From Caballeronia glebae (GTDB taxonomy: Bacteria > Pseudomonadota > Gammaproteobacteria > Burkholderiales > Burkholderiaceae), in contig NZ_FCOJ02000054.1 of assembly GCF_001545035.1 (NCBI RefSeq), positions 1-52,693 on the forward strand: 52,693 nucleotides of DNA. The letters run 5' to 3'. Position 1 is the first letter of the stretch, and every line of letters begins with the position of its first letter. Shown one piece after another: positions 26,578-35,868 of this stretch. The notes below the pieces were generated by a model. That model was not told where the DNA came from. It saw only the letters and a program-made list of their open reading frames with translations, and searched no databases. A program made the position numbers and the translations under genes.

Positions 26578-26611
26578 GAAGGCTTCAAGTGGCCCTTAAA
26601 AGCGAATCATC

Positions 26612-28162
26612 ATGCGTACACCTGAATATCGAATCGTTAAATCCATCTTCGCGTGCGCGCTGGGCGCATGCGTTGCCGCCTGTTCATCGACCGACGGCGC
26701 AGCGGGCGCGCAGGCACGCGCATCGGATACGGCGCGCTTCGAGGCGCTCGCGAGTCTGCCGTTCCCCGAAGGACATCCGACGGCGGAGACGGTCGCGACG
26801 CTCAACGATGAGCTTCTGTTCCAGCGCGCCACGCAGGTCTATCTGTGGGCGCTGCCGGCGGTGAATCTGTACGCGATGAAAGAAGGCTCGGAACGGGCTT
26901 TCGGCGCGGGCTACAGCGTGTTCCCGATATGGAAGCAGCGTCTGGACGCAAAGACCGTCGTGCCCACGCCCAATTCGGACGTGATCTATGCAATGGGCTA
27001 TCTCGACCTGGGCAAAGACGGCCCGATGGTGATCGAGATTCCACCGAAGCAGCAGGGCATACTCAACGACTTCTGGCAACGTCCGATCGAGGGACCGACT
27101 ATCGGCGCAAAGGCCTACGCGGGCGACATCGGCTTCGCTGGTCCGGACCACGGTCAGGGAGGCAAGTTTCTCGTGCTGCCGCCGGGCTATCGGGGCGACG
27201 TGCCGGATGGCTACCATGTCTACCGCTCGCGCACCAACAACGCGCTCGTTTTCTGGCGCGCCTTCTTTGCGGACCCGGCGAACCTGGCGCCGCCGGTCAG
27301 CCTGATCGAACAGACGCGGATCTATCCGTTGGGCAAGCCGCCCGGCGCCATGCGGTTTCCCAATGCGTCGGGCGTTCCGCTCAACCTGGTATTCCCGGCC
27401 GATGGCCGCTTCTTCGACATGCTGGCGCGCTTCGTCGACAGCGAGCCGCTCGACACGGCCGATGCCGACTGGCGCGGCATGATGGCGTCGATCGGCATAG
27501 TCAAGGGGCAGCCGTTCAAGCCGGACGCGCATGCGCGGGCCATTCTCGACGCAGCCGCGCGCACGGCGTTCAAGATGAGCCGTTCGATGATCTACGACGA
27601 ACTGGCGAAACGGCCCGGCGGCCTGATCTACAGCGACCGGCAATATGTGACGCCGACCCGCAATTTCGTCACCGACTGGGAGTGGATGGACAAGGCCGGC
27701 CGTTTCCTGGACCTCGATGCCCGCAGCGCCGCCTACAGCATCATCTACGCGACGAGTCCCGCGATGGGTTCGGTCGTGCCCGGCCAGGGCGCGCGCTATC
27801 TGACCACGTTCAAGGACTCGGACGGACGCTTCCTGAGCGGGGCACGGAACTATCGTTTGCATTTGCCTGCGCATGTTCCCGCGGCGATCTTCTGGTCGGC
27901 CACGCTGTACGACACGCAAACCGCCTCGGGCCTCGATAACGGGCAGGTGCTGCCTTCCATCGGATTGCGTGACAAGCCGGAGGTCAACGCGGACGGTTCG
28001 ATCGACCTGTTCTTCGGTCCCGATGCGCCGGCGGGCAAGGAGCGGAACTGGCGACGCACCGTTCCCGGCAAGGGCTTCTTCGTGATGCTGCGTCTGTATG
28101 GTCCGACCGGACCGCATTTCGATCAGAGCTGGAAACCCGGCGACGTCGAGAAAGCGGGTTGA
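26612..28162 (+). CDS. DUF1254/DUF1214 lipoprotein
   Basis: A 516-residue protein with a signal sequence ending in a lipobox (VAAC at about 21-24), so probably an outer-membrane or periplasmic lipoprotein. The N-terminal half has the DUF1254 pattern (QVYLWALPAVNLYAMKEG, then TPNSDVIYAMGYLDLG) and the C-terminal half the DUF1214 pattern (AIFWSATLYDTQT and GPDAPAGKERNW). The function of the family is unknown; members often occur beside catabolic genes. It is followed by a paralogue with a normal signal peptide. Confidence 0.85.
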   Translation: MRTPEYRIVKSIFACALGACVAACSSTDGAAGAQARASDTARFEALASLPFPEGHPTAETVATLNDELLFQRATQVYLWALPAVNLYAMKEGSERAFGAGYSVFPIWKQRLDAKTVVPTPNSDVIYAMGYLDLGKDGPMVIEIPPKQQGILNDFWQRPIEGPTIGAKAYAGDIGFAGPDHGQGGKFLVLPPGYRGDVPDGYHVYRSRTNNALVFWRAFFADPANLAPPVSLIEQTRIYPLGKPPGAMRFPNASGVPLNLVFPADGRFFDMLARFVDSEPLDTADADWRGMMASIGIVKGQPFKPDAHARAILDAAARTAFKMSRSMIYDELAKRPGGLIYSDRQYVTPTRNFVTDWEWMDKAGRFLDLDARSAAYSIIYATSPAMGSVVPGQGARYLTTFKDSDGRFLSGARNYRLHLPAHVPAAIFWSATLYDTQTASGLDNGQVLPSIGLRDKPEVNADGSIDLFFGPDAPAGKERNWRRTVPGKGFFVMLRLYGPTGPHFDQSWKPGDVEKAG

Positions 28163-28218
28163 TTCGTCCGACCCCCAGGCACGAAGACCATCCGAAAATG
28201 CCACATCAAAGGACGAAT

Positions 28219-29700
28219 ATGCGACGTACCTCGACCTTGGCGACCTTGGCGACACTCGCCGTGTCGCTCGGATCGGCCCTGTTGTTCAGCGCACTCCAGC
28301 CCGCGGCGCACGCTCGGGCCGTCGAAGTCAGCGCGCCGCCACCCGGTCCCGATAGCAGCGTCCGCATTTCAACGGAGTACGCGCGGCTCGTGGCGCGGGA
28401 TGCGTGGTTCTGGGCATGGCCGATGGTCAACGTTTTCAACCGCCGCCTCGCGTTCCAGCGCGCCCCCGAGCCCGGACTCTTCGGCGGCGTGATTCCGTTC
28501 GCGCCGCTCAACCGGCTGGCGATGTTGAGCGATTACATCGAGCCCGGACAACGCTGGGTCGCCTGCCCGAACCAGGACGTCGTGTACGGTGCGAGCATGC
28601 TCGCGCTCGATCTCAGTCCCGTCGTGATTCAGGTGCCCGACTTCGGCAAGCGCTTCTGGGTGTACCAGCTCGCCGACATCCGCACGGATAACTTCGCCGG
28701 GCTCGGCGCGATGTATGCGAGCAAGCCCGGTTTCTACATGGTCGTCGGTCCGAACTGGAAGGGGACGGTGCCGCGCGGCATCGTGAAGGTGTTGCGCGCC
28801 CCATCCGCCACGGCGTTCGTCGTGCCCCGCATCTTCCAGGAAGATACGCCGGAAGATAAAGCCGCGATCCAGCCGCTGATTCGGGACATCGATGTTTATC
28901 CGCTCGCCGAGTACGACGGCACGATGAAGCATCGCGACTGGCGCACGCTGCGCCGCTTTGCGCAACCCGCGCAGGCGGATGGCGGCGAGACGCGCTGGGT
29001 GCGTCCGGAGCAGTTCTTCGACCAGTTGCCGGCGGTGCTTGCCGATGCGCCGCCGCTACCGGGCGAGCAGTCGCGCTACGCGCAAGTGCTGGCCGTGACC
29101 GCCGCCGCGCGCAAGGACCCCGCGCTGAAACAGGCGATGATCGACGAGGCGCAAAAGGCGGACAAGGAACTGGTCGATCCGCTGCTGCAGTTCCGCAACT
29201 GGGGCGTGCCGCTGCCGCACGACTGGACGACTCTCGACAACGGCGCGCGCTTCGGCACCGACTACTTCATGCGCACGGCGGTCGCGAAATCGAACATTCT
29301 GGTCAACGCGCCGAACGAGACGCGCTACTACTATCAGGACCTGGATGCATCCGGCGTGCGCCTCGATGGAGACAAGCGTTACACCGTCACCTTCGAGAAC
29401 GGGCAATTGCCGCCGACACGTGGTTTCTGGTCGCTGACGGTCTACGACGAACATCACTTTTTCGTGCCGAATACGCTCGACCGGTATTCGCTCGGCACGC
29501 GTAACAAGGCCCTCAAATACGGCAGCGACGGCTCGCTGACGCTTTACCTCCAGGCAGATTCGCCCGGCGCGGACAAGGAGAGCAACTGGTTGCCGGTGCC
29601 CAAGGGCGCGCCTTTCTCGCTGATGTTGCGCGACTATTGGCCGGACGCGCGCGCAGCTAACCGTAGCTGGACGCCTCCCGCGGTCGCCGGCGCGCAATGA
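28219..29700 (+). CDS. DUF1254/DUF1214 exported protein
   Basis: A 493-residue paralogue of the preceding protein. A signal peptide ends near AHARA, so the mature form should be periplasmic. It shows WFWAWPMVNVFNRRL, PNQDVVYGASMLALDLSP, and FWSLTVYDEHHF with a conserved C-terminal DKESNWLPVPKG. ATG at 28219 has AAGGA five bases upstream; the frame stays open upstream but lacks a ribosome site. It is the last gene of the operon, ending 19 bases from the convergent regulator gene. A role in handling the substrate in the periplasm is inference. Confidence 0.85.
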   Translation: MRRTSTLATLATLAVSLGSALLFSALQPAAHARAVEVSAPPPGPDSSVRISTEYARLVARDAWFWAWPMVNVFNRRLAFQRAPEPGLFGGVIPFAPLNRLAMLSDYIEPGQRWVACPNQDVVYGASMLALDLSPVVIQVPDFGKRFWVYQLADIRTDNFAGLGAMYASKPGFYMVVGPNWKGTVPRGIVKVLRAPSATAFVVPRIFQEDTPEDKAAIQPLIRDIDVYPLAEYDGTMKHRDWRTLRRFAQPAQADGGETRWVRPEQFFDQLPAVLADAPPLPGEQSRYAQVLAVTAAARKDPALKQAMIDEAQKADKELVDPLLQFRNWGVPLPHDWTTLDNGARFGTDYFMRTAVAKSNILVNAPNETRYYYQDLDASGVRLDGDKRYTVTFENGQLPPTRGFWSLTVYDEHHFFVPNTLDRYSLGTRNKALKYGSDGSLTLYLQADSPGADKESNWLPVPKGAPFSLMLRDYWPDARAANRSWTPPAVAGAQ

Positions 29701-29719
29701 CGCAACGCGGCGCGGCCGC

Positions 29720-32434
29720 CTACTCGATCAGCTCATGCTTGCGCGCCCACACCATCGCGTCATAGCGGCTCGACACGCCGAGCTTCATGAAGATATTGCG
29801 CAAGTTCCACTTGACGGTTTCCAGCGTGATATTGAGCGTCAGCGCGATGCGCTTGTTCGACATCGCCTGCGCGACGAGTCCGAGGATTTCGACTTCACGC
29901 TGGGTTAGCACGGGCTGCAGCTTCGAGTTGCTCGACCGGCGCATGGGGCCGTCGGTGACTGCGGAATCGGGGAATTTGTCGATGATCTCGGTCGCGTGCT
30001 GAAGCGTGACGCCATCGAATTTCCGCTCGCGAACCATGCGTGCGAGCAGCTTGCCGGCGGGCGCGCCTTCATCGACGAAAGTACGCACGAGACCGAGACG
30101 ATGCGCGGCTTCCACGGCGCGCACGAGACACACGAGCGCGTCATCCGTCTGTTTCAGGTCGGCGAAGATGATCGCGGATAACAGGTCGGCCAGCGCCGCG
30201 AGCCTGCCGCGGCCGAACGCCTCGGCGTGGCTGCGGGTTATCTGCAAGGCGCGCAATGCCTCCTCGGGCTGTTCGTCGCGCAGCAAGCGTGCCTTGGCCA
30301 GCGCCGCGAACGCGGGAATCTCCGCCTTGAATCCCTGTTCGGCGGGATGAGCCTGCGCGATTTCTTCCAGCGAAGCGAACGTCTCGCGCGCCTGCGTGCG
30401 ATCGCCCTTCAGCAAGAGCACCTTCACCTGTTCCGCCAGCAGGTGCGTCACGGCGCGCACCTGACGCATGCTGCGCATATGCGCGATCTGTCGCTGCAGG
30501 AACGATAACGCCGCGTCCGGGCTCTCCTGCAAAAGGTCGAGCCGCGCCCGGCACAGCGACGCGCGGATCAGCATGTCGGGTCCCGACGACTGCAGCAAGC
30601 CGCGACGATTGGCGATCGTCTCGCGCGCGTCGTCGATACGGTCCAGCTCGTAGTAGGCGTCCGCCAGCACGCTCGCGCAAATGTTCGCGCTGATCGAATG
30701 CCGGCCGACCGACTGCACCGAACGCGTGAGCAGCGCCGAACCGACGCGCTCGGTTTCGCGCACATTACCTTCGAGGAGCGCCACGGAGATCCGCGTCGCC
30801 TGCGCGACGAGCGCCATGTCGTTGTCCTCGTCGGCGGGCGGAACGGGATGCGTGTCGAACAGACGTTTGGCTTCGGCATAACGGCCCGCGGCGGTGTAGG
30901 CCGAACACAGCGAGGCAAGCAGCATGTACTGCAGGAAAGGGTTTTCCAGCGACGCATCGCGATGCGGTTCGAGCAGTTCGATCATGCGCTGCGTGTCGTC
31001 GTGCTGGAATGCGATCGCGGCATGGATCAGCGGCAGGCTGCGCGCGACCTCGGGATGAATCGACTGCGCACCCGCTTCCAGCGCCACGAGCCACGCCTTG
31101 GCCTTGGCCGGGCGCGTGGTCAGCGCAACCGCCAGACACGCGATGAAGAGCAGCCGTGGATGCCTGAACAAGGTCTCTTCCGGAAGATGTTCGAGCAGAT
31201 TGAGCGTCGGCCCCAGATACTCCAGGTTCCACGTGGCGGGCGCGGCGCGTTCGATCACCGACGCGGCGAATTCCACGTCTTCCGCCGCACTCGCATGGCG
31301 CACCGCTTCGGCGAGAAAGCCCTGATCGGCGAACCATCGGCTCGCGCGCCGATGTAGTTCGCGCACGCTTTCGGGTTCGCGGCGCGCGAGCCGGGTGGCA
31401 AGAAACTCTCCGAATAGCGGATGAAAGCGGAACCAGCTCAGCCGGTCGTCGGAATCGACGCGGATGATCAGCAGGTTTTCGTCCTCCATGCGCTTGAGGA
31501 GATCGGCGGCTTGCGCGTCTTCCGTGACGAAGCGGGCAAGCGGCGCATTGAAGCGCCGGAAGATCGACAGCGCTTCCGCGAATGCCGACAGATCCGCCGG
31601 CAAATGCGCCATGACTTCTTCGCTCAGATACGTTTGCAGATCGCTGGAGCGCCAGACCAGATCTTCGAGCACGGCGCGCGTCTCCGGGCGATTCTTCAGC
31701 ATGATCACGATCAGCTGAATGCAGGATGGCCAGCCGCTCGTCAACTCGTGGATCAGCGCCAGTTCGTCGGCGTTCACCTTTCCCGGGCCGAGATTCTCAT
31801 CGACGAATGCGCGCGTTTCGGCAAGGTCGAACGGCAGGCCCGCGCTGTCCACTTCGACGATCTGATCCATCATCCGCAGCCGGCTCAAGCCGAGCGGCGG
31901 CGTGACGCGCGACGCGATCACCAGATGAAGATTGCCCGGCCCCTGATCGAGCAGCTTCTGCATGAACTTGTGCGCAAGCGGCGCTTCGACGTGGTGATAG
32001 TCGTCGATGAGCAGATACAGATCCTTCGGCAAATCGACGGCGGCCTCGACGATTGCCGCCACCGACGCGTCGAGCGCGGCGGCGCTCGCATTTTCGAGCG
32101 GCAGATCCATTTCGACCGGCAGGCCCCCGCGCTGCATCGCGGCGAAGAGCGCGGTGCAGAAATCGACGTAGCCTTTGTCGTCGGCGGTGAGCGAGAGCCA
32201 TGCGACTTCCGCGCCCGCCTTCAGGCACGCCTGACGCCACTGCGCGAGCAAGGTGGTCTTGCCATAGCCGGCGCTGCCCGTCACGAGCGCGAGCCGGCAC
32301 TGTTGCATGCGCTGCAGTTGCGCGAGCAAGTCGGCGCGCATGACGTGCTTGGCGCCGATTCGCGGGGGCGAGAATCGGGTGGAAACCAGGTGTCTGGTGA
32401 AAGGCGTAGTCAAAGCGTCACCCAGTCGGTGCAT
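29720..32434 (-). CDS. MalT/LuxR-type ATP-dependent transcriptional activator
   Basis: A 904-residue STAND-type regulator. It has the Walker A motif GSAGYGKT at residues 53-60, a Walker B-like LYLLIDDYHHV, a long helical-repeat middle (TPR-like, about 400-800), and a C-terminal LuxR helix-turn-helix that begins LTQREVEILGLVAQAMSNK and ends near residue 904. In MalT-type proteins a ligand and ATP drive multimerisation and activation at promoters. It lies beside one dyad operator and is the best candidate for recognising all nine. No -10 box at the standard spacing faces its own start, so it may not be strongly self-activated. Confidence 0.92.
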   Translation of the reverse strand: MHRLGDALTTPFTRHLVSTRFSPPRIGAKHVMRADLLAQLQRMQQCRLALVTGSAGYGKTTLLAQWRQACLKAGAEVAWLSLTADDKGYVDFCTALFAAMQRGGLPVEMDLPLENASAAALDASVAAIVEAAVDLPKDLYLLIDDYHHVEAPLAHKFMQKLLDQGPGNLHLVIASRVTPPLGLSRLRMMDQIVEVDSAGLPFDLAETRAFVDENLGPGKVNADELALIHELTSGWPSCIQLIVIMLKNRPETRAVLEDLVWRSSDLQTYLSEEVMAHLPADLSAFAEALSIFRRFNAPLARFVTEDAQAADLLKRMEDENLLIIRVDSDDRLSWFRFHPLFGEFLATRLARREPESVRELHRRASRWFADQGFLAEAVRHASAAEDVEFAASVIERAAPATWNLEYLGPTLNLLEHLPEETLFRHPRLLFIACLAVALTTRPAKAKAWLVALEAGAQSIHPEVARSLPLIHAAIAFQHDDTQRMIELLEPHRDASLENPFLQYMLLASLCSAYTAAGRYAEAKRLFDTHPVPPADEDNDMALVAQATRISVALLEGNVRETERVGSALLTRSVQSVGRHSISANICASVLADAYYELDRIDDARETIANRRGLLQSSGPDMLIRASLCRARLDLLQESPDAALSFLQRQIAHMRSMRQVRAVTHLLAEQVKVLLLKGDRTQARETFASLEEIAQAHPAEQGFKAEIPAFAALAKARLLRDEQPEEALRALQITRSHAEAFGRGRLAALADLLSAIIFADLKQTDDALVCLVRAVEAAHRLGLVRTFVDEGAPAGKLLARMVRERKFDGVTLQHATEIIDKFPDSAVTDGPMRRSSNSKLQPVLTQREVEILGLVAQAMSNKRIALTLNITLETVKWNLRNIFMKLGVSSRYDAMVWARKHELIE

Positions 32435-32502
32435 TGCGGCGAATGAACCGCTGCGTGAGCAGTTCCCACCCTCAACCTTCCCTTATCCGCCGGCCAAAGT
32501 GC

Positions 32503-32548
32503 CCCCCTCACAACGAGGGGTGATTAATGAAGTCGCGGAACCTAACTT
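32503..32548 (+). promoter_or_regulatory. Dyad operator between activator gene and hydratase operon
   Basis: CCCCCT at 32503-32508, N7, AGGGGT at 32516-32521. Toward the hydratase gene TAACTT lies at 32543-32548, 21 nt away. The regulator gene starts 69 bases on the other side. Confidence 0.65.
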
Positions 32549-32597
32549 ATCACAACCGCAACGTCTAGAAACGGCGTCGCCGATATCCGGAGGGGAG

Positions 32598-33368
32598 ATG
32601 AGTTATTCGCACGCATTGGTGGGCTCGGTCGGCTGGCTGACGATGGATCGTCCGGCCGCCATGAATAGCCTGAATCGCGAGATGGCAACCGGCCTGACCG
32701 CGCAACTGAACGCCTGGCGCGACGACGACGCGATTCGGGTCGTCGTTCTGACTGGCAATGGACGCGCCTTCTGCGCGGGCGCCGATCTGATCGAGGCAGC
32801 CGAGGCGCCGCATCCCGAGAAGCGCGAGTTTCTCGAATTGATCGTCGAATTCTTCGATACCTTGCGCGCGTTTCCGAAGCCGGTGATCGCAGCGGTCAAC
32901 GGCCTGGCGCTCGCGGGCGGCCTCGAAGTAGTGATGGCGTGCGACGTCGTGCTGGCCGCCGAATCCGCGCGGCTCGGCGACGCGCACTCGAACTTCGGTG
33001 TGTTTCCCGGCGCGGGCGGCGCGGCGATCCTGCCGCGCAAGGTGCCCGCGAACGTCGCGCGCTATCTGCTCTTCACGGGCGACGCCATGAGCGCCGCCGA
33101 ACTGAAGGGCTACGGCCTCGTCAACGAAGTCCTCGCCGATGGAGAACTCAAGCCGCGCGCGCAGGCGCTGGCCGACAAATTCGCGAAGAAGAGCCCGCTC
33201 GTCCTGGCGCGCATGAAGCGCGTGGCGAACGAAGCGCCCGACAAGTCCGCCGCCGACGCGCTGCGTCATGAATTGCTCGAACTGCGCAATCACCAGCGTT
33301 CCTACGACATCCAGGAAGGGCTTCGGGCGTTCGCGGAGAAGCGCGAGCCGCAATTCAAGGGCTGTTGA
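32598..33368 (+). CDS. Enoyl-CoA hydratase/isomerase
   Basis: A 256-residue crotonase-family protein with oxyanion-hole stretches NGRAFCAGADL and NGLALAGGLEVV and the later segment FGVFPGAGGAAILPR. One of the two usual catalytic glutamate positions appears replaced (HSNFGVFPGAGG), so isomerase or another crotonase reaction is possible. ATG at 32598 follows a strong GGAGGGGAG. It heads the operon with a thiolase, an acyl-CoA dehydrogenase and an MBL-fold gene. Confidence 0.88.
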   Translation: MSYSHALVGSVGWLTMDRPAAMNSLNREMATGLTAQLNAWRDDDAIRVVVLTGNGRAFCAGADLIEAAEAPHPEKREFLELIVEFFDTLRAFPKPVIAAVNGLALAGGLEVVMACDVVLAAESARLGDAHSNFGVFPGAGGAAILPRKVPANVARYLLFTGDAMSAAELKGYGLVNEVLADGELKPRAQALADKFAKKSPLVLARMKRVANEAPDKSAADALRHELLELRNHQRSYDIQEGLRAFAEKREPQFKGC

Positions 33369-33415
33369 GCGCAAGCGGGCGGCATCGGGATCAAAACGAA
33401 CTTTACACATCGAAT

Positions 33416-34657
33416 ATGGAAAACATCTACATCGTCGGCGTCGGCATGACGCCGTTTGGACGGCACCTGGACAAGTCGGTCAAGCAGTTGACCGCGTGGG
33501 CAGTCGAAGACGCCCTGAAGGACGCGGGCTGCGATCGCGAGTGGATCGAGGCTGCTTACTTCGGCAACACGACGCAGGGCCACATGCAGGGCCAGCACAT
33601 GATCCGTGGACAGGTCGCACTGATTCCGCTGGGCTTGGGCGGCATCCCGATTCATAACATCGAAAGTGCGTGCGCGTCGGCGAGCAGCGCGTTTCATCTC
33701 GCCGTGACGCAACTGCGCGCCGGCATGGCCGACGTAGTGCTGGCCGTGGGCGCGGAAAAAATGTACTCGCACGACAAGGCGCGCATGTTTTCCGTGTTCG
33801 ATTCCGCGTGGGACGTCGAGACGGCCGAGGCGAACGCCGCGCAGATGGTCGAACTCGGCCGCGGCGTGACGGCGCCGGCGGGCACGACCTCCGAGAAGCC
33901 GTACAGCATTTTCATGGATGTCTACGCCGGCATCGGCAGGCAACTGATGGCGCGCCACGGCATCACGCAGCGCCAGTTCGCGGCGGTGTCCGCGAAGAAC
34001 CACGGCCACTCGGTCCACAACGAACGCTCGCAATACCGCAAGCCGATGTCGATCGACGAAATCCTCGGCGCGCCGCCGATCACCTATCCGCTGACCCTGC
34101 CGATGTGCTCGCCGATCTCCGACGGCGCCGCGGCGGCGATCCTGTGCACGGAATCGGCGTTCAAGCGCTACGGCTTCGATCGCAATCGCGCGGTGCGCGT
34201 GCTCGCGACGATCGTGCGTTCGGCATCCCCGCGCGCCGGCGACGATCTCGCGAACCACATCACCATTCACGCCGCGAAACTCGCCTACGACGAAGCCGGT
34301 ATCGGCCCGGAAGATATCGATGTCGCCGAGTTGCACGACGCATCGGCGATCGGCGAAATCGCGCTGTGCGAGAACCTCGGGCTGTGCAAGCCGGGCGAAA
34401 GCGGCGTGATGGCCGAGCGTGGCGACAGCGCGCTCGGCGGGCGTCTGCCGATCAACCCTTCCGGCGGCCTCGAATCGAAAGGCCATCCGATCGGCGCGAC
34501 GGGACTCGGACAGATCTTCGAACTCGTCGAGCAGTTGCGCGGCGAATGCGGCCCGCGTCAGGTGGAAGGCGCGCGCTTCGCGATTCAGGGCAATGGCGGC
34601 GGGCTGTGGGGTGTCGAGGAAAGCATCGACCATATCGGCATCTTCGGACGCGCTTAA
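33416..34657 (+). CDS. Thiolase-family protein, SCP-x-like
   Basis: A 413-residue thiolase-fold protein. The nucleophilic Cys lies in IESACASASSAF, the His in SKGHPIGATGLG and a conserved ELHDASAIGE stretch is present. This pattern belongs to the SCP-x/lipid-transfer thiolase branch, which cleaves branched or sterol-like 3-ketoacyl-CoA. The ATG at 33416 has a poor ribosome site, consistent with coupling to the hydratase gene 47 bases upstream. Confidence 0.88.
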   Translation: MENIYIVGVGMTPFGRHLDKSVKQLTAWAVEDALKDAGCDREWIEAAYFGNTTQGHMQGQHMIRGQVALIPLGLGGIPIHNIESACASASSAFHLAVTQLRAGMADVVLAVGAEKMYSHDKARMFSVFDSAWDVETAEANAAQMVELGRGVTAPAGTTSEKPYSIFMDVYAGIGRQLMARHGITQRQFAAVSAKNHGHSVHNERSQYRKPMSIDEILGAPPITYPLTLPMCSPISDGAAAAILCTESAFKRYGFDRNRAVRVLATIVRSASPRAGDDLANHITIHAAKLAYDEAGIGPEDIDVAELHDASAIGEIALCENLGLCKPGESGVMAERGDSALGGRLPINPSGGLESKGHPIGATGLGQIFELVEQLRGECGPRQVEGARFAIQGNGGGLWGVEESIDHIGIFGRA

Positions 34658-34687
34658 AAACAGACATCGAATCAAGGAATATCCGAC

Positions 34688-35830
34688 ATGCCGTATCAAT
34701 TGCCCACCGAGGATCAGAATCTCGCTGTCGAAAGCTTCCGCAAGTTTCTGCAAGCCGAGATCAAGCCGGTCGCGAAGGAATACCGCGACCGTTTCATCCC
34801 GAAGGAAAGGATGCGCGAACTGACGCAGCGCATCGCCGAATTCGGGCTGCCGGGCTGCACCATTCCCGTCGAGTATGGCGGCATGGGATGGTCGTTCACC
34901 ACGCAAGGCATGCTGTTCGAAGAGCTGGTGGCCTGCTCGTGCGATATCGCGTTGTGCGTGATGCTCAACATGGGTCTCACGGCGATGCTGTGCAACGCCC
35001 GACCTGACGTGCGCGAGCGCTATATGCCCGACGCGCTCGCCGGCAAGATCTTCGGCTCGATCGGGATCAGCGAGCCGGATGTCGGTTCCAACGTGGCCGA
35101 GCTCAAGACGCGCGCGGTGCGCGATGGCGATCACTTCATCATCAACGGCGAGAAGACGTGGATCACCAACGGCGTCTATTCCGACGTGCTGATCTGCACG
35201 GTGCGCGGCGATAAAGGGCTTTCGCATATTCTTATCGACCGCAAGGAGCATGGCTACGAGTCGCGCAATATCGACAAGATCGCGCTGGGCTCGCAGTCGA
35301 CCGCGCAGATTTTCATAACCGATGCGCGCGTGCCGGCGACGAATCTTATCGGCGAGGAAGGCGAGGGTTTGCGCAACACGATGAAGGTGTTCGAGAACGC
35401 GCGCGCTCACGTCGGCACGTTGTCGGTCGGCATCATGCGCACGGCGCTCGAAGAATCGATCGCGTATGCGAAGGAGCGCAAGCAGTTCGGCAAGGTCATC
35501 GCCGGGCATCAGTTGATCGCCGCGAAGCTCGCCGACATGGCGATCATGGTCGATGCCGCGCGGCTGATGTGCCAGCGCGTGTTCGGACTGATCGACGCCG
35601 GGATTCGCTGCGACCTCCAGGCATCGATGGCCAAGGCGTTCGCGACGGAAGCCGCGGTCAAGGTGTGCCGCGACGCGGTGCAGTTGCATGGCGGCAATGG
35701 CATTACGAAGGACTTCAACGTCGAACGTCTGCTGCGCGAAGCCATCATCATTCCGATTCCGGACGGCACGACGGAGATTCAGCAGTTGATCATCGCGCGT
35801 TCGCTGACCGGCGTGTCGGCGTTTGTCTGA
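34688..35830 (+). CDS. Acyl-CoA dehydrogenase with Asp at the usual catalytic Glu position
   Basis: A 380-residue acyl-CoA dehydrogenase of standard length with GISEPDVGSNVAE, GEKTWITNG and HGGNGITKDFNVERL. Where most family members have YEGT, it reads IPDGTTEIQQL, that is Pro-Asp-Gly, so the usual catalytic Glu is an Asp unless the base sits at another position, as in isovaleryl-type enzymes. It follows the thiolase gene by 30 bases with AAGGA upstream of the ATG, in one operon. Confidence 0.9.
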   Translation: MPYQLPTEDQNLAVESFRKFLQAEIKPVAKEYRDRFIPKERMRELTQRIAEFGLPGCTIPVEYGGMGWSFTTQGMLFEELVACSCDIALCVMLNMGLTAMLCNARPDVRERYMPDALAGKIFGSIGISEPDVGSNVAELKTRAVRDGDHFIINGEKTWITNGVYSDVLICTVRGDKGLSHILIDRKEHGYESRNIDKIALGSQSTAQIFITDARVPATNLIGEEGEGLRNTMKVFENARAHVGTLSVGIMRTALEESIAYAKERKQFGKVIAGHQLIAAKLADMAIMVDAARLMCQRVFGLIDAGIRCDLQASMAKAFATEAAVKVCRDAVQLHGGNGITKDFNVERLLREAIIIPIPDGTTEIQQLIIARSLTGVSAFV

Positions 35831-35868
35831 GCATCGAGAGCGTGACGGTGTCGAACCGCGATGAACCC

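Noticed and set aside
33302..35689. A 795-codon minus-strand open frame opposite the thiolase and dehydrogenase genes
   Set aside because: Histidine- and arginine-rich antisense product without motifs, fully explained by codon bias of the plus-strand genes.
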